Below are positions 18,571-29,406 of a stretch of 64,000 nucleotides of DNA, piece after piece (within the stretch, counting starts at the first letter, position 1; each line of letters begins with the position of its first letter). The notes beneath the pieces were generated by a model. That model saw nothing but the letters and a program-made list of their open reading frames with translations, ran no database searches and was not told where the DNA came from. Location of the stretch: assembly GCF_026191375.1 (NCBI RefSeq), contig NZ_JAODTL010000046.1, forward strand, positions 1 to 64,000. The letters run 5' to 3'. Source of the stretch: Marinomonas pontica. Its GTDB lineage: Bacteria > Pseudomonadota > Gammaproteobacteria > Pseudomonadales > Marinomonadaceae. A program made the translations under genes and the position numbers.

Positions 18571-20295
18571 TTAGGCTGGCTCTAGGTAATCCACCAGCAG
18601 CTGTAAGTTTCGCTGCCCTCTGAATTCATTCACATCCAACTTGTAGACCAAGCGCGCTTGCGCGGCCTTGTCATTTGGCCACTGCTCCAAATCGACAAAA
18701 AAGCTAATCGCATCCAGCAAAAGCCCACTGCTCGGTTCTCTAACCATCAGCTTCAGATGTTTTTCACCGACAATTCGCTGCTGTAAAATATCAAACACAC
18801 CATCAAAGCATGGCTCTGGGAACATTTGCCCCCAAGGACCAGACAAGCGAACTTGCTCAGCAAAGCTCAAGCTGAAATCTTCGGGAGCAAGAGGGCCATC
18901 AGTCAGCAAAGTTGCCTCCAATTGCTCTGGCGTCACCCACTCGGTAATAATGGCGTCAAATGCTAACTGAAAGGCTTCATAATGAGACTCTTTAATGGAC
19001 ATCCCTGCGGCCATCGCATGACCACCAAATTTACTCAACAACTGAGGGTATCGTTTCGCCAATAAATCCAACGCATCCCGTATGTGTACCCCAGGAATCG
19101 AACGCGCTGAACCTTTTAACTCATCTTCCCCCACGCGGGCAAACGCGATCACTGGACGATGACATTTGTCTTTCATCCGCGAAGCCAAAATACCAATGAC
19201 ACCTTGATGCCAATCCGCATCGTAAAAACACATACCATTTGGCATGTCCTGCTCATCATCAAGCAAGGTAGATAACACCCACTCGGCCTGATCTTTCATA
19301 TCAGACTCTATGGCTTTGCGCTCACGATTGAATTGATCTAATTGCTGCGCGTACTCTCTCGCTTGATGCGGGTGCACAGCCAGCAAGCACTCAATCCCTA
19401 TCGACATATCATCAAGTCGACCAGCCGCGTTTAATCGAGGGCCAACGACAAAGCCCAGATCAGACGCTTTTAGCTGTGTATAATCCCGACGACCAACTTC
19501 CAATAACGCCAAAATCCCCGGACGCGCTAACCCAGCTTGAATACGCTTAATACCCTGCTGGACAAGGATCCGATTATTCGCGTCCAATGGAACAACATCC
19601 GCGACCGTCCCTAAGGCAACCAAATCCAAATAGTCTGCCATTTTAGGCTCTGGAATGTGCTGTCTATCGAACCAATTTCGTGCATTTAATTCCGCACGCA
19701 ATGCAGACATCACATAAAAAATCACCCCGACGCCAGCCAAATTCTTACTTGGGAAGCCGCATTTTGGATGATTCGGATTCACGATAGCATCGGCATTAGG
19801 CAAACTGTCACCGGGTAAATGGTGATCCGTAACCACGACTTTCATACCATGTTGTTTCGCTGCCAACACCCCATCAATACTGGCAATGCCATTATCCACC
19901 GTCATCAACACATCCGGTGATCGCTCTTGTGCAACCGCCACGATTTCGGGAGTCAGTCCATAGCCAAATTCAAATCGGTTTGGCACCAAATATTCCGGAG
20001 CAATCGCCCCCATCGCTTCTAGCGCGAGAATACCAAGACTTGTACTGGTCGCTCCATCGGCATCAAAGTCGCCAACGATGAGGATTTTTTGTCCCGCTTC
20101 AACAGCATCCGCCAATATGTGTGCGGCATTCGATAAATCGAATAAAGAATCAGGCCTTAACAAATGCGGTAATCGATAGTCCAGTTCTTGACTGGTGCAC
20201 ACACCTCGCGCCAAAAAAATACGGCGTAAGCTCAAAGACATAGTCTCAGGCAATCCTTTATCTTCAGCCTGAAAAGACCGACGCTCTATTCGCAT
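18571..20295 (-). CDS. recJ: Single-stranded-DNA-specific exonuclease RecJ
   Basis: 5' to 3' single-strand DNA exonuclease of recombination and mismatch repair. 574 aa. DHH-superfamily metal motifs are intact: VGDFDADGATST (motif I), TVDNGI (motif II), VTDHHLPGD (the DHH motif), NLAGVGV (motif IV), and the C-terminal DHHA1 part with KFGGHAMAAG. An OB-fold and wedge follow. In Pseudomonas recJ lies near hom-thrC, and here it is about 6 kb away, separated by the chemoreceptor and sugar transporter. No frameshift seen. Confidence 0.96.
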   Translation of the reverse strand: MRIERRSFQAEDKGLPETMSLSLRRIFLARGVCTSQELDYRLPHLLRPDSLFDLSNAAHILADAVEAGQKILIVGDFDADGATSTSLGILALEAMGAIAPEYLVPNRFEFGYGLTPEIVAVAQERSPDVLMTVDNGIASIDGVLAAKQHGMKVVVTDHHLPGDSLPNADAIVNPNHPKCGFPSKNLAGVGVIFYVMSALRAELNARNWFDRQHIPEPKMADYLDLVALGTVADVVPLDANNRILVQQGIKRIQAGLARPGILALLEVGRRDYTQLKASDLGFVVGPRLNAAGRLDDMSIGIECLLAVHPHQAREYAQQLDQFNRERKAIESDMKDQAEWVLSTLLDDEQDMPNGMCFYDADWHQGVIGILASRMKDKCHRPVIAFARVGEDELKGSARSIPGVHIRDALDLLAKRYPQLLSKFGGHAMAAGMSIKESHYEAFQLAFDAIITEWVTPEQLEATLLTDGPLAPEDFSLSFAEQVRLSGPWGQMFPEPCFDGVFDILQQRIVGEKHLKLMVREPSSGLLLDAISFFVDLEQWPNDKAAQARLVYKLDVNEFRGQRNLQLLVDYLEPA

Positions 20296-20475
20296 AACTT
20301 TACCTAAGCAACTTACAAATTAACGACAAAATAAAAGTGGAGCGTAACATAAATACAATAGGAACTTTTTTAGTATAACCATTAAATACCATTACAAAAC
20401 ATATGGCATTAACCTTGCTTTGTAGTTTGCTAGGTATATGTAATACAACTCTGCAACCTTTATTTAGGACGAAAA

Positions 20476-22860
20476 ATGATCGTTTCAATCAAAACACGTT
20501 TAATTTTAATGGGTACATTACTCGCCGTGGTTCCAACGGTCATCGTTGGTCTCATTCTGAGCCAAAACGCCCTAAATAAAGGCACGCAAGCGCTCCAAGA
20601 AAGCACACAAAAACAGCTCATTCTTTCTCGTGACCTTACCGCCCAATCCATAGAAACGTATTTTTCTTTTATTGAAAAGCAAGTCATTAGCTTGTCTCAG
20701 AACAACAGCACCATTGCCGCTGCTGAAGCCTTTTCCGATGCCTTTGCGAACTATCCTACGAACAACATCGCGGCCGACGAACCAAAACTGATCGATTATT
20801 ATCAAAACCAATTCGACAAGAACTACAAAGACCTAAACGCCGGAGCATCAAGCAATCCAAATGCCCTACTTTCGGCATTAAGCCCGCTCGCCAAAGCGGC
20901 TCAAATCACCTATATCAGCAAAAACAAAGCCCCCTTAGGCGAAAAAGACAGTTTAGACAGCGCGGGTGATGGCACAGCTTATGATGGCGTCCACTCAACA
21001 TTTCACCCCATGTTTCATCAGTTCCAAAAAGAATTTGGTTTTTACGATGTTTTTATTGCGGACGCTAAAACCGGTCACGTGGTTTACAGCGTTTTTAAAG
21101 AACTCGATTTTGGGACATCATTACTAACCGGCCCTTACCAAAATACAGGCTTGGGTGAAGCCTTTAAAAAAGCCGTCAATGACAAAGACACCACGAACAC
21201 TCATTTGACTGATTTCGCGCCTTATGGGCCATCTTACAAAGCATCAGCATCCTTCATCTCGTCACCTATTATGAAAAATGGTAAAACGATTGCTGTACTT
21301 ATTTTCCAAATGCCAATTGATCGAATTAACGATGTCATGGTTCATCATGAGAAATGGGAGAAGAGTGGCTTAGGTGAAACAGGTCAAACCTACCTTGTTG
21401 GGCATGATGGAATCATGCACAGCAATGAACGCATGCTAATTCAAGACAAAGCTGCTTTTTTAGAAGCGGCTAAAAAGGCTGGTTTTTCAGACAACACCCT
21501 AAACGCCATAGAAAACCGTAACACCACCATTGGTACGGTGAAAGTGAACAGCAAAGCGTTAGACAGCGCCATTTCAGGCAAAGAAGGATTCCTGATAGAC
21601 AATAACTACCTCAATACACCATCACTTAGCGCCTTCAAACCGCTGAAGATTCGGGATGTGAACTGGATTATTATCAGCGAAAAAAACCAGTCTGATGCCT
21701 TTTCCCCTATCGTAACGCTAAAGGACAGCGTCTATTCAACACTGGCGGTGGTTTCACTTATCGCGCTGATCGTTGGTGCGCTTCTGGGGTTATTACTGGC
21801 AAAGGTTATCGTTCGCCCCATCGATAACATGGTTAAACTTATGCATGACATTGCAGAAGGCGAAGGCGATTTAACTCAACGACTGCCAACAAACAGTAAA
21901 GATGAGCTTGCTGACTTAGCAAAAGGCATCAACTTATTTATCAATCACATCGATAAGACATTTTCCTCGGTACTCGCTTCCGTTATTCGACTTAAACCTA
22001 TTTCGGAAGACATTGCCGATGTGAACACTCAACTTTCCGTAGCAACGGATCAACAAAAATACCAAGCAGGAAAGGTCAACGAATGCCTTTCTGAAACCAA
22101 CGAATCCACCAAGAAAGTGGAAGTCGAACTGGAAGAAATTCGACAAGCCTCTAGCGAAGGCAACGTTATCGTGAACACCAGTGAGAAGGTCGTTAATCAA
22201 GTAGCACAAACGATGAAAGAACTGTCTGTAGACGTTGCGCAAGCGGTTGATGCTCTGTCAAAACTCAAAGGCGATACAGACCGAATCGCAGGCATCATTG
22301 ATGTTATTAATAGCATCGCAGAGCAAACCAATCTGCTGGCGTTAAACGCGGCCATTGAGGCCGCACGCGCTGGCGAAGCAGGACGCGGGTTTGCCGTTGT
22401 TGCAGATGAAGTCCGCTCTCTGGCTTCAAAAACCCGTCAGTCAACAGATGAAGTCGCCAGCATGGTAGAAGCCATTCAAAATGGCACTCAAGAAGTCGTA
22501 AAACGCATGGAAAACAGCAAGTCAAATGCCGATCAATCATCGATTCATGTGAACGATGCCATTCAGTCGCTTTCACAAGTAAAAGGCGCCATGGATACTA
22601 TCTCTGGCAGAGTGTCACAAATTGCCTCGGCGATCACCAGCCAGCAAAATAACTTCTTAGAGGTAACCGCTCATTACGATGAAATGCGAAACAGCTTTGT
22701 GAAGATAAACCAACAAACTGAACATTCCAGCATGGTTGGCAAAGATGTCATCAAGCTTTCTGATAACATCATGGTCCACATCAATCGCTTCCAAGTGACT
22801 GACAAGGACTGGTCACTCAATCGCAGAAATCTGATTCGCCAAGACTCAAAAGAACAGTAA
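20476..22860 (+). CDS. Methyl-accepting chemotaxis protein
   Basis: Transmembrane chemoreceptor, 794 aa. An N-terminal membrane segment (about residues 8-30) is followed by an unusually large periplasmic sensor of about 390 residues of the double-Cache-like kind, a second membrane segment (about 420-447), a HAMP domain starting at VRPIDNM, and a cytoplasmic signalling domain. The hairpin tip is the standard [20 protein letters not shown], followed by [13 protein letters not shown]. The protein ends soon after the return helix and lacks an obvious CheR-binding pentapeptide. The ligand cannot be inferred. Monocistronic, with its own terminator. Confidence 0.95.
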   Translation: MIVSIKTRLILMGTLLAVVPTVIVGLILSQNALNKGTQALQESTQKQLILSRDLTAQSIETYFSFIEKQVISLSQNNSTIAAAEAFSDAFANYPTNNIAADEPKLIDYYQNQFDKNYKDLNAGASSNPNALLSALSPLAKAAQITYISKNKAPLGEKDSLDSAGDGTAYDGVHSTFHPMFHQFQKEFGFYDVFIADAKTGHVVYSVFKELDFGTSLLTGPYQNTGLGEAFKKAVNDKDTTNTHLTDFAPYGPSYKASASFISSPIMKNGKTIAVLIFQMPIDRINDVMVHHEKWEKSGLGETGQTYLVGHDGIMHSNERMLIQDKAAFLEAAKKAGFSDNTLNAIENRNTTIGTVKVNSKALDSAISGKEGFLIDNNYLNTPSLSAFKPLKIRDVNWIIISEKNQSDAFSPIVTLKDSVYSTLAVVSLIALIVGALLGLLLAKVIVRPIDNMVKLMHDIAEGEGDLTQRLPTNSKDELADLAKGINLFINHIDKTFSSVLASVIRLKPISEDIADVNTQLSVATDQQKYQAGKVNECLSETNESTKKVEVELEEIRQASSEGNVIVNTSEKVVNQVAQTMKELSVDVAQAVDALSKLKGDTDRIAGIIDVINSIAEQTNLLALNAAIEAARAGEAGRGFAVVADEVRSLASKTRQSTDEVASMVEAIQNGTQEVVKRMENSKSNADQSSIHVNDAIQSLSQVKGAMDTISGRVSQIASAITSQQNNFLEVTAHYDEMRNSFVKINQQTEHSSMVGKDVIKLSDNIMVHINRFQVTDKDWSLNRRNLIRQDSKEQ

Positions 22861-22863
22861 AAA

Positions 22864-22904
22864 ACACGCCCTCTGAATTAAGTGCAAACTAGAGGGCGTT
22901 TTTA
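22864..22904 (+). terminator. Terminator of the chemoreceptor gene
   Basis: ACGCCCTCT pairs with AGAGGGCGT, loop about 16 bases, followed by five T. It starts a few bases after the stop codon. Confidence 0.8.
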
Positions 22905-23179
22905 CAGAATGCAAATCACACTTCAAACCGCACAACGCTCTCTCGACTCTAATAATGAAAACCTCACTAAAAATAGGTTTTGTTACATTAACCTTGATAA
23001 ATAGAGACTTTATTACAATAAAGGCGCAAAAAAGGAATATTTTAGAACTATCCCCTCCTCCAAAGCCTCTCATCACTCAAAACAAATTTTCGATGCTATG
23101 ATGCCGCACTTTTTTGATTTGGATAGACATTCTAAAGATAAAAACTGAGCAGCACTCGTTTTAACTAATCGGAAAAAAT
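22905..23179. other. AT-rich intergenic region ahead of the sugar symporter
   Basis: About 275 bp with no supportable gene. AT-rich throughout. A short inverted repeat (AAAACCT and AGGTTTT, about 22958-22981) has no following T run. Presumably holds the promoter of the transporter; I could not pick a convincing -35/-10 pair. Confidence 0.5.
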
Positions 23180-24412
23180 ATGAACAATCACTCATCCGTG
23201 GCAGCTAAGCCACAATCGAACCAGCGATTCGCATTAGTGGCACTTACATCACTGTTTTTTATGTGGGGTTTTATCACTTCATTAAACGACATTTTGATTC
23301 CACACTTAAAGGGGGTATTTGATCTCAATTACACCCAAGCAATGATGATCCAAATGTGCTTTTTCGGCGCTTACTTTATCGTTTCTATTCCAGCGGGAAA
23401 CATCGTTAAAAAAGTAGGCTTTCAACGTGGTATTGGCATTGGACTGATGATCGCAGCCGCGGGCTGTTTGTTGTTTGTTGCCGCAGCAAAAGCTCAGCAA
23501 TACAGTCTATTTCTAAGCGCTCTGTTCGTTCTTGCTGCGGGTATTACCATTCTACAAGTCGCCGCCAATCCATTAGTGACGGTAATGGGACCAACAGAAA
23601 CAGCATCAAGCCGATTAACACTTTCGCAGGCTTTTAATGCATTAGGCACAACGGTTGCGCCTATTGTTGGTGGTGCCCTGTTATTTACTGTCGCAGGACA
23701 ATACGCCACCAAGGCACAAGAAGCGGAAAGCGTTATCGTTCCCTATATTGGGCTGGCCATTATGCTCGTTGTGCTTGCGGCCATTTTCACTCGTATTAGT
23801 CTTCCAACACCATCAAGCATTGAAGAAGAGTCCGCTGACGCACCCAGTGCCAGCATTTTAAAGCATCGACACCTCGTTTTAGGTGCTGTTGCTATTTTCA
23901 TGTATGTCGGTGCAGAAGTGGCCATCGGTAGTTTGTTAGTTAACTTTTTTGGCTTAGAAAATATTGCAGGACTGGCTGAATCCGATGCGGCGCATTATGT
24001 TGCCTACTACTGGGGTGGCGCGATGGTAGGACGCTTTATTGGCGCGGCTTTAATGCAACGAATTTCCGCTGGGACATTATTAGCAGTGAATGCACTTGCG
24101 GCAATCGTACTGATCGCAAGCGCCATCGTAAACAATGGTCATGTAGCTATGTGGTCTATCCTTATTGTTGGCTTATTTAACTCCATTATGTTCCCAACTA
24201 TTTTCAGTTTGGCTCTTAAAGACCTTGGCCCACAAACCAGCCGTGGTTCTGGTTTGTTATGTCTTGCCATTGTTGGTGGTGCCATTTTGCCCGTTCTTCA
24301 AGGCTATATTGCCGACTCCATTGGACTGCAAATCTCCTTTGTTATGCCAATCGCTTGCTACCTGTTCATAGCGTATTATGGCGCATCAGGTTCAAAACCT
24401 GTGGCACAGTAA
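23180..24412 (+). CDS. Sugar:H+ symporter, FHS family of MFS (FucP/GluP-like)
   Basis: 410-aa inner-membrane transporter with about twelve hydrophobic segments. FHS-family signatures are LFFMWGFITSLNDILIPHLK at the N-terminus (the Asn-Asp pair is where FucP has its substrate and proton residues), LQVAANPLVT, and LSQAFNALGTT. The family contains L-fucose permease FucP and glucose/galactose permease GluP; GSLLVNFFG and the overall wording suit the glucose/galactose or N-acetylglucosamine branch, but the sugar cannot be fixed. No sugar-catabolic gene is adjacent. Monocistronic, ending in a terminator. Confidence 0.88.
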   Translation: MNNHSSVAAKPQSNQRFALVALTSLFFMWGFITSLNDILIPHLKGVFDLNYTQAMMIQMCFFGAYFIVSIPAGNIVKKVGFQRGIGIGLMIAAAGCLLFVAAAKAQQYSLFLSALFVLAAGITILQVAANPLVTVMGPTETASSRLTLSQAFNALGTTVAPIVGGALLFTVAGQYATKAQEAESVIVPYIGLAIMLVVLAAIFTRISLPTPSSIEEESADAPSASILKHRHLVLGAVAIFMYVGAEVAIGSLLVNFFGLENIAGLAESDAAHYVAYYWGGAMVGRFIGAALMQRISAGTLLAVNALAAIVLIASAIVNNGHVAMWSILIVGLFNSIMFPTIFSLALKDLGPQTSRGSGLLCLAIVGGAILPVLQGYIADSIGLQISFVMPIACYLFIAYYGASGSKPVAQ

Positions 24413-24445
24413 GTCCACGGTAAAAGGTTATTTAAACAAGACAAA

Positions 24446-24482
24446 TAAAAACCTCGGAGCGCATGCTTTTCGAGGTTTTTTT
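24446..24482. terminator. Terminator between sugar symporter and diguanylate cyclase
   Basis: AAAAACCTCG pairs with CGAGGTTTTT around a 15-base loop, then a T run. A runs on the other flank would also let it work for the convergent diguanylate cyclase gene. Confidence 0.75.
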
Positions 24483-24501
24483 ATTCTAGAAAACAAATAG
24501 A

Positions 24502-25604
24502 TTACGCGCGACGCGTCTGATTTCGCCCGGATCGTTTGGCTTGGTACAAGCGACTGTCAGCTAATGTGATCGCTTCACGCAAAGAGGTCGTTTCATTCAT
24601 TGTCGCTATACCAAAGCTTAAGGTCACTTTAAAGCGATGATCAAGATAAAAAAATTCAGACGCCTCCACTTTTTCCCGCAACATCTCAGCAAACATAAAA
24701 GCTTCTGACTCCGTTTTATTGCACAAAGCAATGAGAAATTCTTCTCCCCCCATCTGGCCGCTAAATCATTCTCAGGTAATGACACTCGAAAAATTTGCGA
24801 TAACTCAGTTAAGGCATAGTCGCCGGCATCATGACCATATTCGTCATTAATCCGTTTAAAAAAATCGACGTCAGCCAACAGCAAATGAAAACTTTTCTGA
24901 GAACTGGCTTCCAAACGTTGCAACATCCCTCTACGGTTTAGTAGCTCCGTCAATACGTCTGTATTTGCAACCAGTTTAAGCTTGTTCGTGGTTTCTTTTA
25001 ATTCGAGATTAAAGCGAGACATAGAGTATTCATAAATACCTGATAGAAACACCACCACAACAAAGGAAAAAATAATTCTGGATTTCAGTGTTTCATGATA
25101 ACCAAACTCATCAAAGTGACTTCCAAAGAAATACATTGCAACAATTAATGCTAATGTAAAAAAACCTAACTCAATCAATCCCTTTTTCATCCCATGTAAA
25201 AACAACGCGACAGCAGGCACACAGTAAATCCACACATGACCCGTACCATTTACGCCGCCAGAATACACCAGATAAATCATCAAAACGTAAAGTGGATAAA
25301 TAACAAAATTACCCGACAACGAATGATTATGTGTCCGTCTTAAATACACATGATTGAGTGCGTATAATACCGCTATAACTAAGAGACAAAAGCCTAATAT
25401 CAGCTTACCTTGCAATAGAGACAAAACACCAAGGGGAAAGGTAAAAAGAACCCCGACAGAAGTGAAAAGGTTTATAATAAATACTCGACGAGTATCTTCT
25501 GAGAAAACATCGTCTTTTATGCCAACATAGAAAAAAGTCAGCCATGACGATTTAAGTGTGTTTTTAATTGTTGGCTTTGACTTTGGGTTATTCAATTTCG
25601 TCAT
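24502..25604 (-). pseudogene. Membrane diguanylate cyclase (GGDEF), one frameshift
   Basis: Makes cyclic di-GMP from two GTP. Six or seven hydrophobic segments (about residues 35-200) anchor a C-terminal GGDEF domain whose first part reads ANTDVLTELLNRRGM and DVDFFKRINDEYGHDAG. The frame then breaks at a run of six G (about 24752): the catalytic GGEEF and everything after it lie in another frame, 24502-24753. One more G would restore ARWGGEEF exactly, so this may well be a sequencing error and the gene intact. ATG at 25604 has GGAG upstream; the open frame to 25655 is non-family. No RxxD inhibitory site was noticed. Confidence 0.85.
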
Positions 25605-25742
25605 ACCTATTCTCCGACCCAGCGCTCCTAAGCCGCACATTACTATTACGAACAATCCTACACCAAAGAATCAAACAGCTCCTTAATTAATACTAAACCG
25701 TTACAAATCACAACATTTACTATTACAAGGATTGATAATAAT

Positions 25743-26462
25743 CTACGCCGGATATAAACGAGATAACAATACTGGCACAACAGTTTCCACTTTTAATATT
25801 CGATCCCCCAAATGCACCGATTCCATTCCCGCTTCATGCCATTTACTTACTTCAAAATCGTTCCAGCCACCCTCTGGACCAAGCGCAAGAACACAAGGCT
25901 GCTGAATATCGATAGGGCAAGGTTTAGCCAAATAAGGGTGAGCCAGAATACCTCGTTTATTTTTTAATAAATCAGGCAATTGATCTTCAACAAAAGGGCG
26001 AAAACGAGGAATCAAAGACCAATTCGGCATTATCGTATCTTTTGCCTGCTCTAACCCTTCTAGCAAGCATTGCTGAATCGACTCTGTTTGCAGTACAGGA
26101 CTTTGCCAATAGCTTTTTTCCACTTTGGCAGAATGAATAAGATATACGTCTTTTACCCCCATCGAGGTAATGTTGTGTAAGGTTCGCTTGAGCATATTTG
26201 GTCTTGGCAACGCCATAACCAACACCATAGGCAGAGGCTCTGGCGGCAGTGTAGGAAGATTTAACGAATGAATATAGCCGGCTCGATCTTCGCTTGGTGG
26301 TTCATAAATTCCCTCGCCTATTTTTCCATTCAAAACCCCCACCCGCAGAACATCTCCAGACTGCGCTTTAATCACTTTGGAAATATGGGTTTGTTGGCGA
26401 GAACTAAGAGCAAACAAACCATCAGCAAGCGTATTTTCAGGGTCAAGTAAAATAATATTCAT
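25743..26462 (-). CDS. rsmE: 16S rRNA (uracil1498-N3)-methyltransferase RsmE
   Basis: Methylates U1498 of 16S rRNA using SAM. 239 aa: an N-terminal PUA-like RNA-binding domain followed by a SPOUT trefoil-knot domain. The knot motifs are LALGPEGGWNDFE and LGDRILKVET, and the mid-segment KDVYLIHSAKVEKSYW is typical of RsmE. The family usually ends LRTETA where this has LKVETVV, a minor variation. Stands alone on the minus strand between the diguanylate cyclase and thrC. Confidence 0.92.
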   Translation of the reverse strand: MNIILLDPENTLADGLFALSSRQQTHISKVIKAQSGDVLRVGVLNGKIGEGIYEPPSEDRAGYIHSLNLPTLPPEPLPMVLVMALPRPNMLKRTLHNITSMGVKDVYLIHSAKVEKSYWQSPVLQTESIQQCLLEGLEQAKDTIMPNWSLIPRFRPFVEDQLPDLLKNKRGILAHPYLAKPCPIDIQQPCVLALGPEGGWNDFEVSKWHEAGMESVHLGDRILKVETVVPVLLSRLYPA

Positions 26463-26483
26463 AGGAAAGACACAAAAGAATGA

Positions 26484-26518
26484 AAGAAAAAGAAACGGCC
26501 AATCGTTGATTGGCCGTT
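26484..26518 (-). terminator. Terminator downstream of thrC
   Basis: Perfect 11-bp inverted repeat (AACGGCCAATC and GATTGGCCGTT, 3-base loop) followed on the minus strand by a T-rich tract broken by C. It lies just after the thrC stop. Confidence 0.7.
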
Positions 26519-26544
26519 ACAGAAGTCTACTACGTTAGTCGAGA

Positions 26545-27930
26545 CTAGATTTTATCCGCAACAAATGCCTGAACATCGCTCAAGCTGTTGTCTAACACTG
26601 TATAAGACTCTTCACGTTCGAATAGATCTTTCATGTGCTCAGGCAGTACTGGCGTTTCACAACCCGCCTTTTCAACCGCTTCCGGAAATTTTACCGGATG
26701 CGCTGTTGCCAAGGTAATCATAGGAACAGACGAATCTTTCCAGCAATGACGCGCTGCTTCTAGACCAATCGCCGTGTGTGGATCGAGCAAATATTGCGTT
26801 TTAGCAAACACATCAGCAATCACTTCACAGGTTTTATTATCATCGACCTTATAACTGTCAAAGTTTTCTTTTACATAAGACCACGCCTCATCGTTCAACG
26901 AGACATCACCTTTATTAAAGCGCGCCATCAAATCATCAATAGCTACACCATCTCGGCCATGAGCATCAAACAACAAACGCTCGAAATTGCTTGAAACCAT
27001 GATGTCCATACTTGGAGATAAGGTAACATTCAAAGACTGACGACTCATGTCGTTTTCTGCAATCACACGATGCAAAATATCGTTCTGGTTAGTCGCAACT
27101 ACCAACTGATCAATGGGCAAGCCCATCTTCTTCGCCAAGTAACCAGCAAAGATATCGCCAAAGTTACCCGTTGGAACCGAGAATGACACCTTACGATGTG
27201 GCGCACCAACAGACAAAGCAGAAGAAAAGTAGTAAACGATCTGAGCCATGATACGCGCCCAGTTAATCGAGTTAACCGCACCTAACTTGGCACCTTTCAA
27301 GAAAGACTGATCTGCAAAGCTGGATTTGACCATACCTTGGCAATCATCAAAGTTACCTTTTACCGCGATGTTAAACACGTTGTCATCAATCACCGTGGTC
27401 ATTTGACGACGTTGCACTTCAGATACGCGTTGGTATGGATGCAAAATGAAAATATTCAAATGCTCTGAATGACGGCAACCTTCTATCGCAGCAGAACCGG
27501 TATCACCAGATGTGGCACCAAGGATAACTAGCTTTTCTTTACGCTCAGACAGAACATAATCCATCAAACGACCAAGCAACTGTAAGGCAAAATCTTTAAA
27601 CGCCAAAGTTGGGCCGCGGAATAATTCCAATATCCATTCGTTGTTACCAAGCTGAACCATGGGCGCAATAGAGGTATGGTTAAAGCTCGCGTATGCGTCA
27701 TTAATCATCTCTTTAAAGGCATCTGCAGGAATATCGCCCTCAACAAAAGGCCACATTACTTTAAAAGCCAATTCTTGGTAACTAAGATTCGCCCATGAAG
27801 CGATCTCTTCCTTTGAATAGTGAGGCAAGGTTTCTGGCACATATAAACCGCCGTCATTAGCCAAACCCGCTAATAAAACATCACCAAAAGAAAGCGCAGG
27901 GGCTTTTCCACGAGTCGAAATGTATTTCAT
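26545..27930 (-). CDS. thrC: Threonine synthase
   Basis: PLP enzyme converting O-phosphohomoserine to threonine, last step of the pathway. 461 aa. The PLP lysine lies in TLAFKDFALQ (about residue 112), and the phosphate-binding GATSGDTGSAA follows. The N-terminus MKYISTRG and the length match the long threonine synthases of gammaproteobacteria. It begins 12 bp after hom, so the two are one transcript, closed by the terminator at 26484. Opposing genes for threonine breakdown (kbl, tdh) occur at 50471-52704. Confidence 0.96.
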   Translation of the reverse strand: MKYISTRGKAPALSFGDVLLAGLANDGGLYVPETLPHYSKEEIASWANLSYQELAFKVMWPFVEGDIPADAFKEMINDAYASFNHTSIAPMVQLGNNEWILELFRGPTLAFKDFALQLLGRLMDYVLSERKEKLVILGATSGDTGSAAIEGCRHSEHLNIFILHPYQRVSEVQRRQMTTVIDDNVFNIAVKGNFDDCQGMVKSSFADQSFLKGAKLGAVNSINWARIMAQIVYYFSSALSVGAPHRKVSFSVPTGNFGDIFAGYLAKKMGLPIDQLVVATNQNDILHRVIAENDMSRQSLNVTLSPSMDIMVSSNFERLLFDAHGRDGVAIDDLMARFNKGDVSLNDEAWSYVKENFDSYKVDDNKTCEVIADVFAKTQYLLDPHTAIGLEAARHCWKDSSVPMITLATAHPVKFPEAVEKAGCETPVLPEHMKDLFEREESYTVLDNSLSDVQAFVADKI

Positions 27931-27942
27931 CTTTATTCTCTC

Positions 27943-29244
27943 TTAAGCCAAGTTTTCAACACGGATACGTTGCACCGTTCCCGCAACATCCGGCAAGGCT
28001 TCAATTGCCGCAATTGCAGCATTCATATTGCGTTCTTTAACATCATGAGTCATCACCACTAATGGCACTAATTCACTGCCTTCGCGCTCACGCTGGATAA
28101 GAGACTCGATACTGATGTCATTCGTAGACAAGATTTGTGTAATATTTGCCAGTACACCAGCACGATCTTTGATGGTCATGTTCAAAAAGAATCCGCACTC
28201 TATTTCTTCTACTGGCAGAATTTGCATGCTAGACAATGAGTCGGACTGGAAAGCCAAGTGAGGTACTCGATTTGTTGGATCAGCGGTCAAAGTACGCGCC
28301 ACATCGATCACATCCGCAATAACAGATGACCCCGTTGGCAACGCTCCAGCACCAGCGCCATAAGTCAATGTAGGCCCAACCACATCGCCTTGCACCATGA
28401 TGGCGTTCATTACACCATTTACGTTAGCCAACAACTGCTTATGAGAGATCAAGGTTGGATGAACGCGTAACTCAATCCCCGCTTTAGAACGACGAGCAAT
28501 ACCTAAATGTTTGATCGCATAACCTAGGTCATCTGCAAACGCCACGTCTTCAGCAGTAATTCGGCTAATGCCTTCTGTGTAGGTTTTTTCAAACTGCAAA
28601 GGAATACCAAACGCAATAGACGCAAGAATGGTTAATTTGTGTGCGGCATCGATGCCTTCGATATCAAAGGTTGGATCCACTTCGGCGTACCCTAATTCTT
28701 GAGCTTCTGCTAACACATCCTCAAAACCACGACCCTTTTGGCTCATTTCAGTCAAAATGAAATTGCCCGTACCATTAATGATACCCGCCAACCATTCAAT
28801 GCGATTGGCAGACAAACCTTCGCGGATTTGTTTGATAATAGGAATGCCGCCAGCAACGGCCGCTTCAAAAGCAACAATAACGCCTTTTTCTTGGGCTTTA
28901 GCGAAAATTTCGTTGCCATGCTCTGCAATCAGCGCTTTGTTTGCGGTCACAACATGCTTGCCATTTTCTATGGCGGTAAGAACCAGTTCTTTGGCGATAG
29001 TCGTTCCACCAATCAACTCAAGAACGATATCAATCTCTGGATTATTAACGACATCAAAAATGTCACGGGTAACATTTATACCGGAGGTGTCACATGCATC
29101 GTTATCACGACGGGCACCTACTTGCTCAATAACAATACTGCGACCCACACGTCGTGTAATCTCTTCTGCATTATTACGAAGAATGTTAAAACTACCGGAC
29201 CCCACTGTCCCCAGCCCACAAATTCCGACTTTTACCGGTTTCAA
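27943..29244 (-). CDS. hom: Homoserine dehydrogenase
   Basis: Reduces aspartate semialdehyde to homoserine, the branch point to threonine and methionine. 433 aa: Rossmann NAD(P) domain opening VGICGLGTVGSG, the catalytic domain with NGTGNFILTEM and the family signature around GYAEVDPTFDIEGIDAAHK, and a C-terminal ACT domain (about residues 350-425, starting FFLNMTIKDRAGV) that usually gives threonine feedback. It is the monofunctional type, not fused to aspartokinase. Order dsbC-hom-thrC matches Pseudomonas. I saw no threonine leader peptide or attenuator in the 160 bp upstream. Confidence 0.96.
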   Translation of the reverse strand: MKPVKVGICGLGTVGSGSFNILRNNAEEITRRVGRSIVIEQVGARRDNDACDTSGINVTRDIFDVVNNPEIDIVLELIGGTTIAKELVLTAIENGKHVVTANKALIAEHGNEIFAKAQEKGVIVAFEAAVAGGIPIIKQIREGLSANRIEWLAGIINGTGNFILTEMSQKGRGFEDVLAEAQELGYAEVDPTFDIEGIDAAHKLTILASIAFGIPLQFEKTYTEGISRITAEDVAFADDLGYAIKHLGIARRSKAGIELRVHPTLISHKQLLANVNGVMNAIMVQGDVVGPTLTYGAGAGALPTGSSVIADVIDVARTLTADPTNRVPHLAFQSDSLSSMQILPVEEIECGFFLNMTIKDRAGVLANITQILSTNDISIESLIQREREGSELVPLVVMTHDVKERNMNAAIAAIEALPDVAGTVQRIRVENLA

Positions 29245-29406
29245 AACAATACCCCACAGAGATAATTTAATTTTTATAGGACACTTAACGCTTTATAACA
29301 CACAGGCTAAGTGACAATCTGACGTATTATAACGCCAGTATTATTCAAACCCAACGTAGAAAAGGCTGAAGAAGGCTCATGTTTAGTGGAATATTTCGCG
29401 ATAAGT

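Noticed and set aside
28738-29314. Long antisense open frames (175 and 185 residues) over hom
   Set aside because: They mirror the codon structure of hom, lack a promoter or RBS, and show no protein family.
29245-29406. Threonine attenuator or riboswitch ahead of hom
   Set aside because: No run of Thr/Ile codons, leader frame or terminator hairpin is visible.
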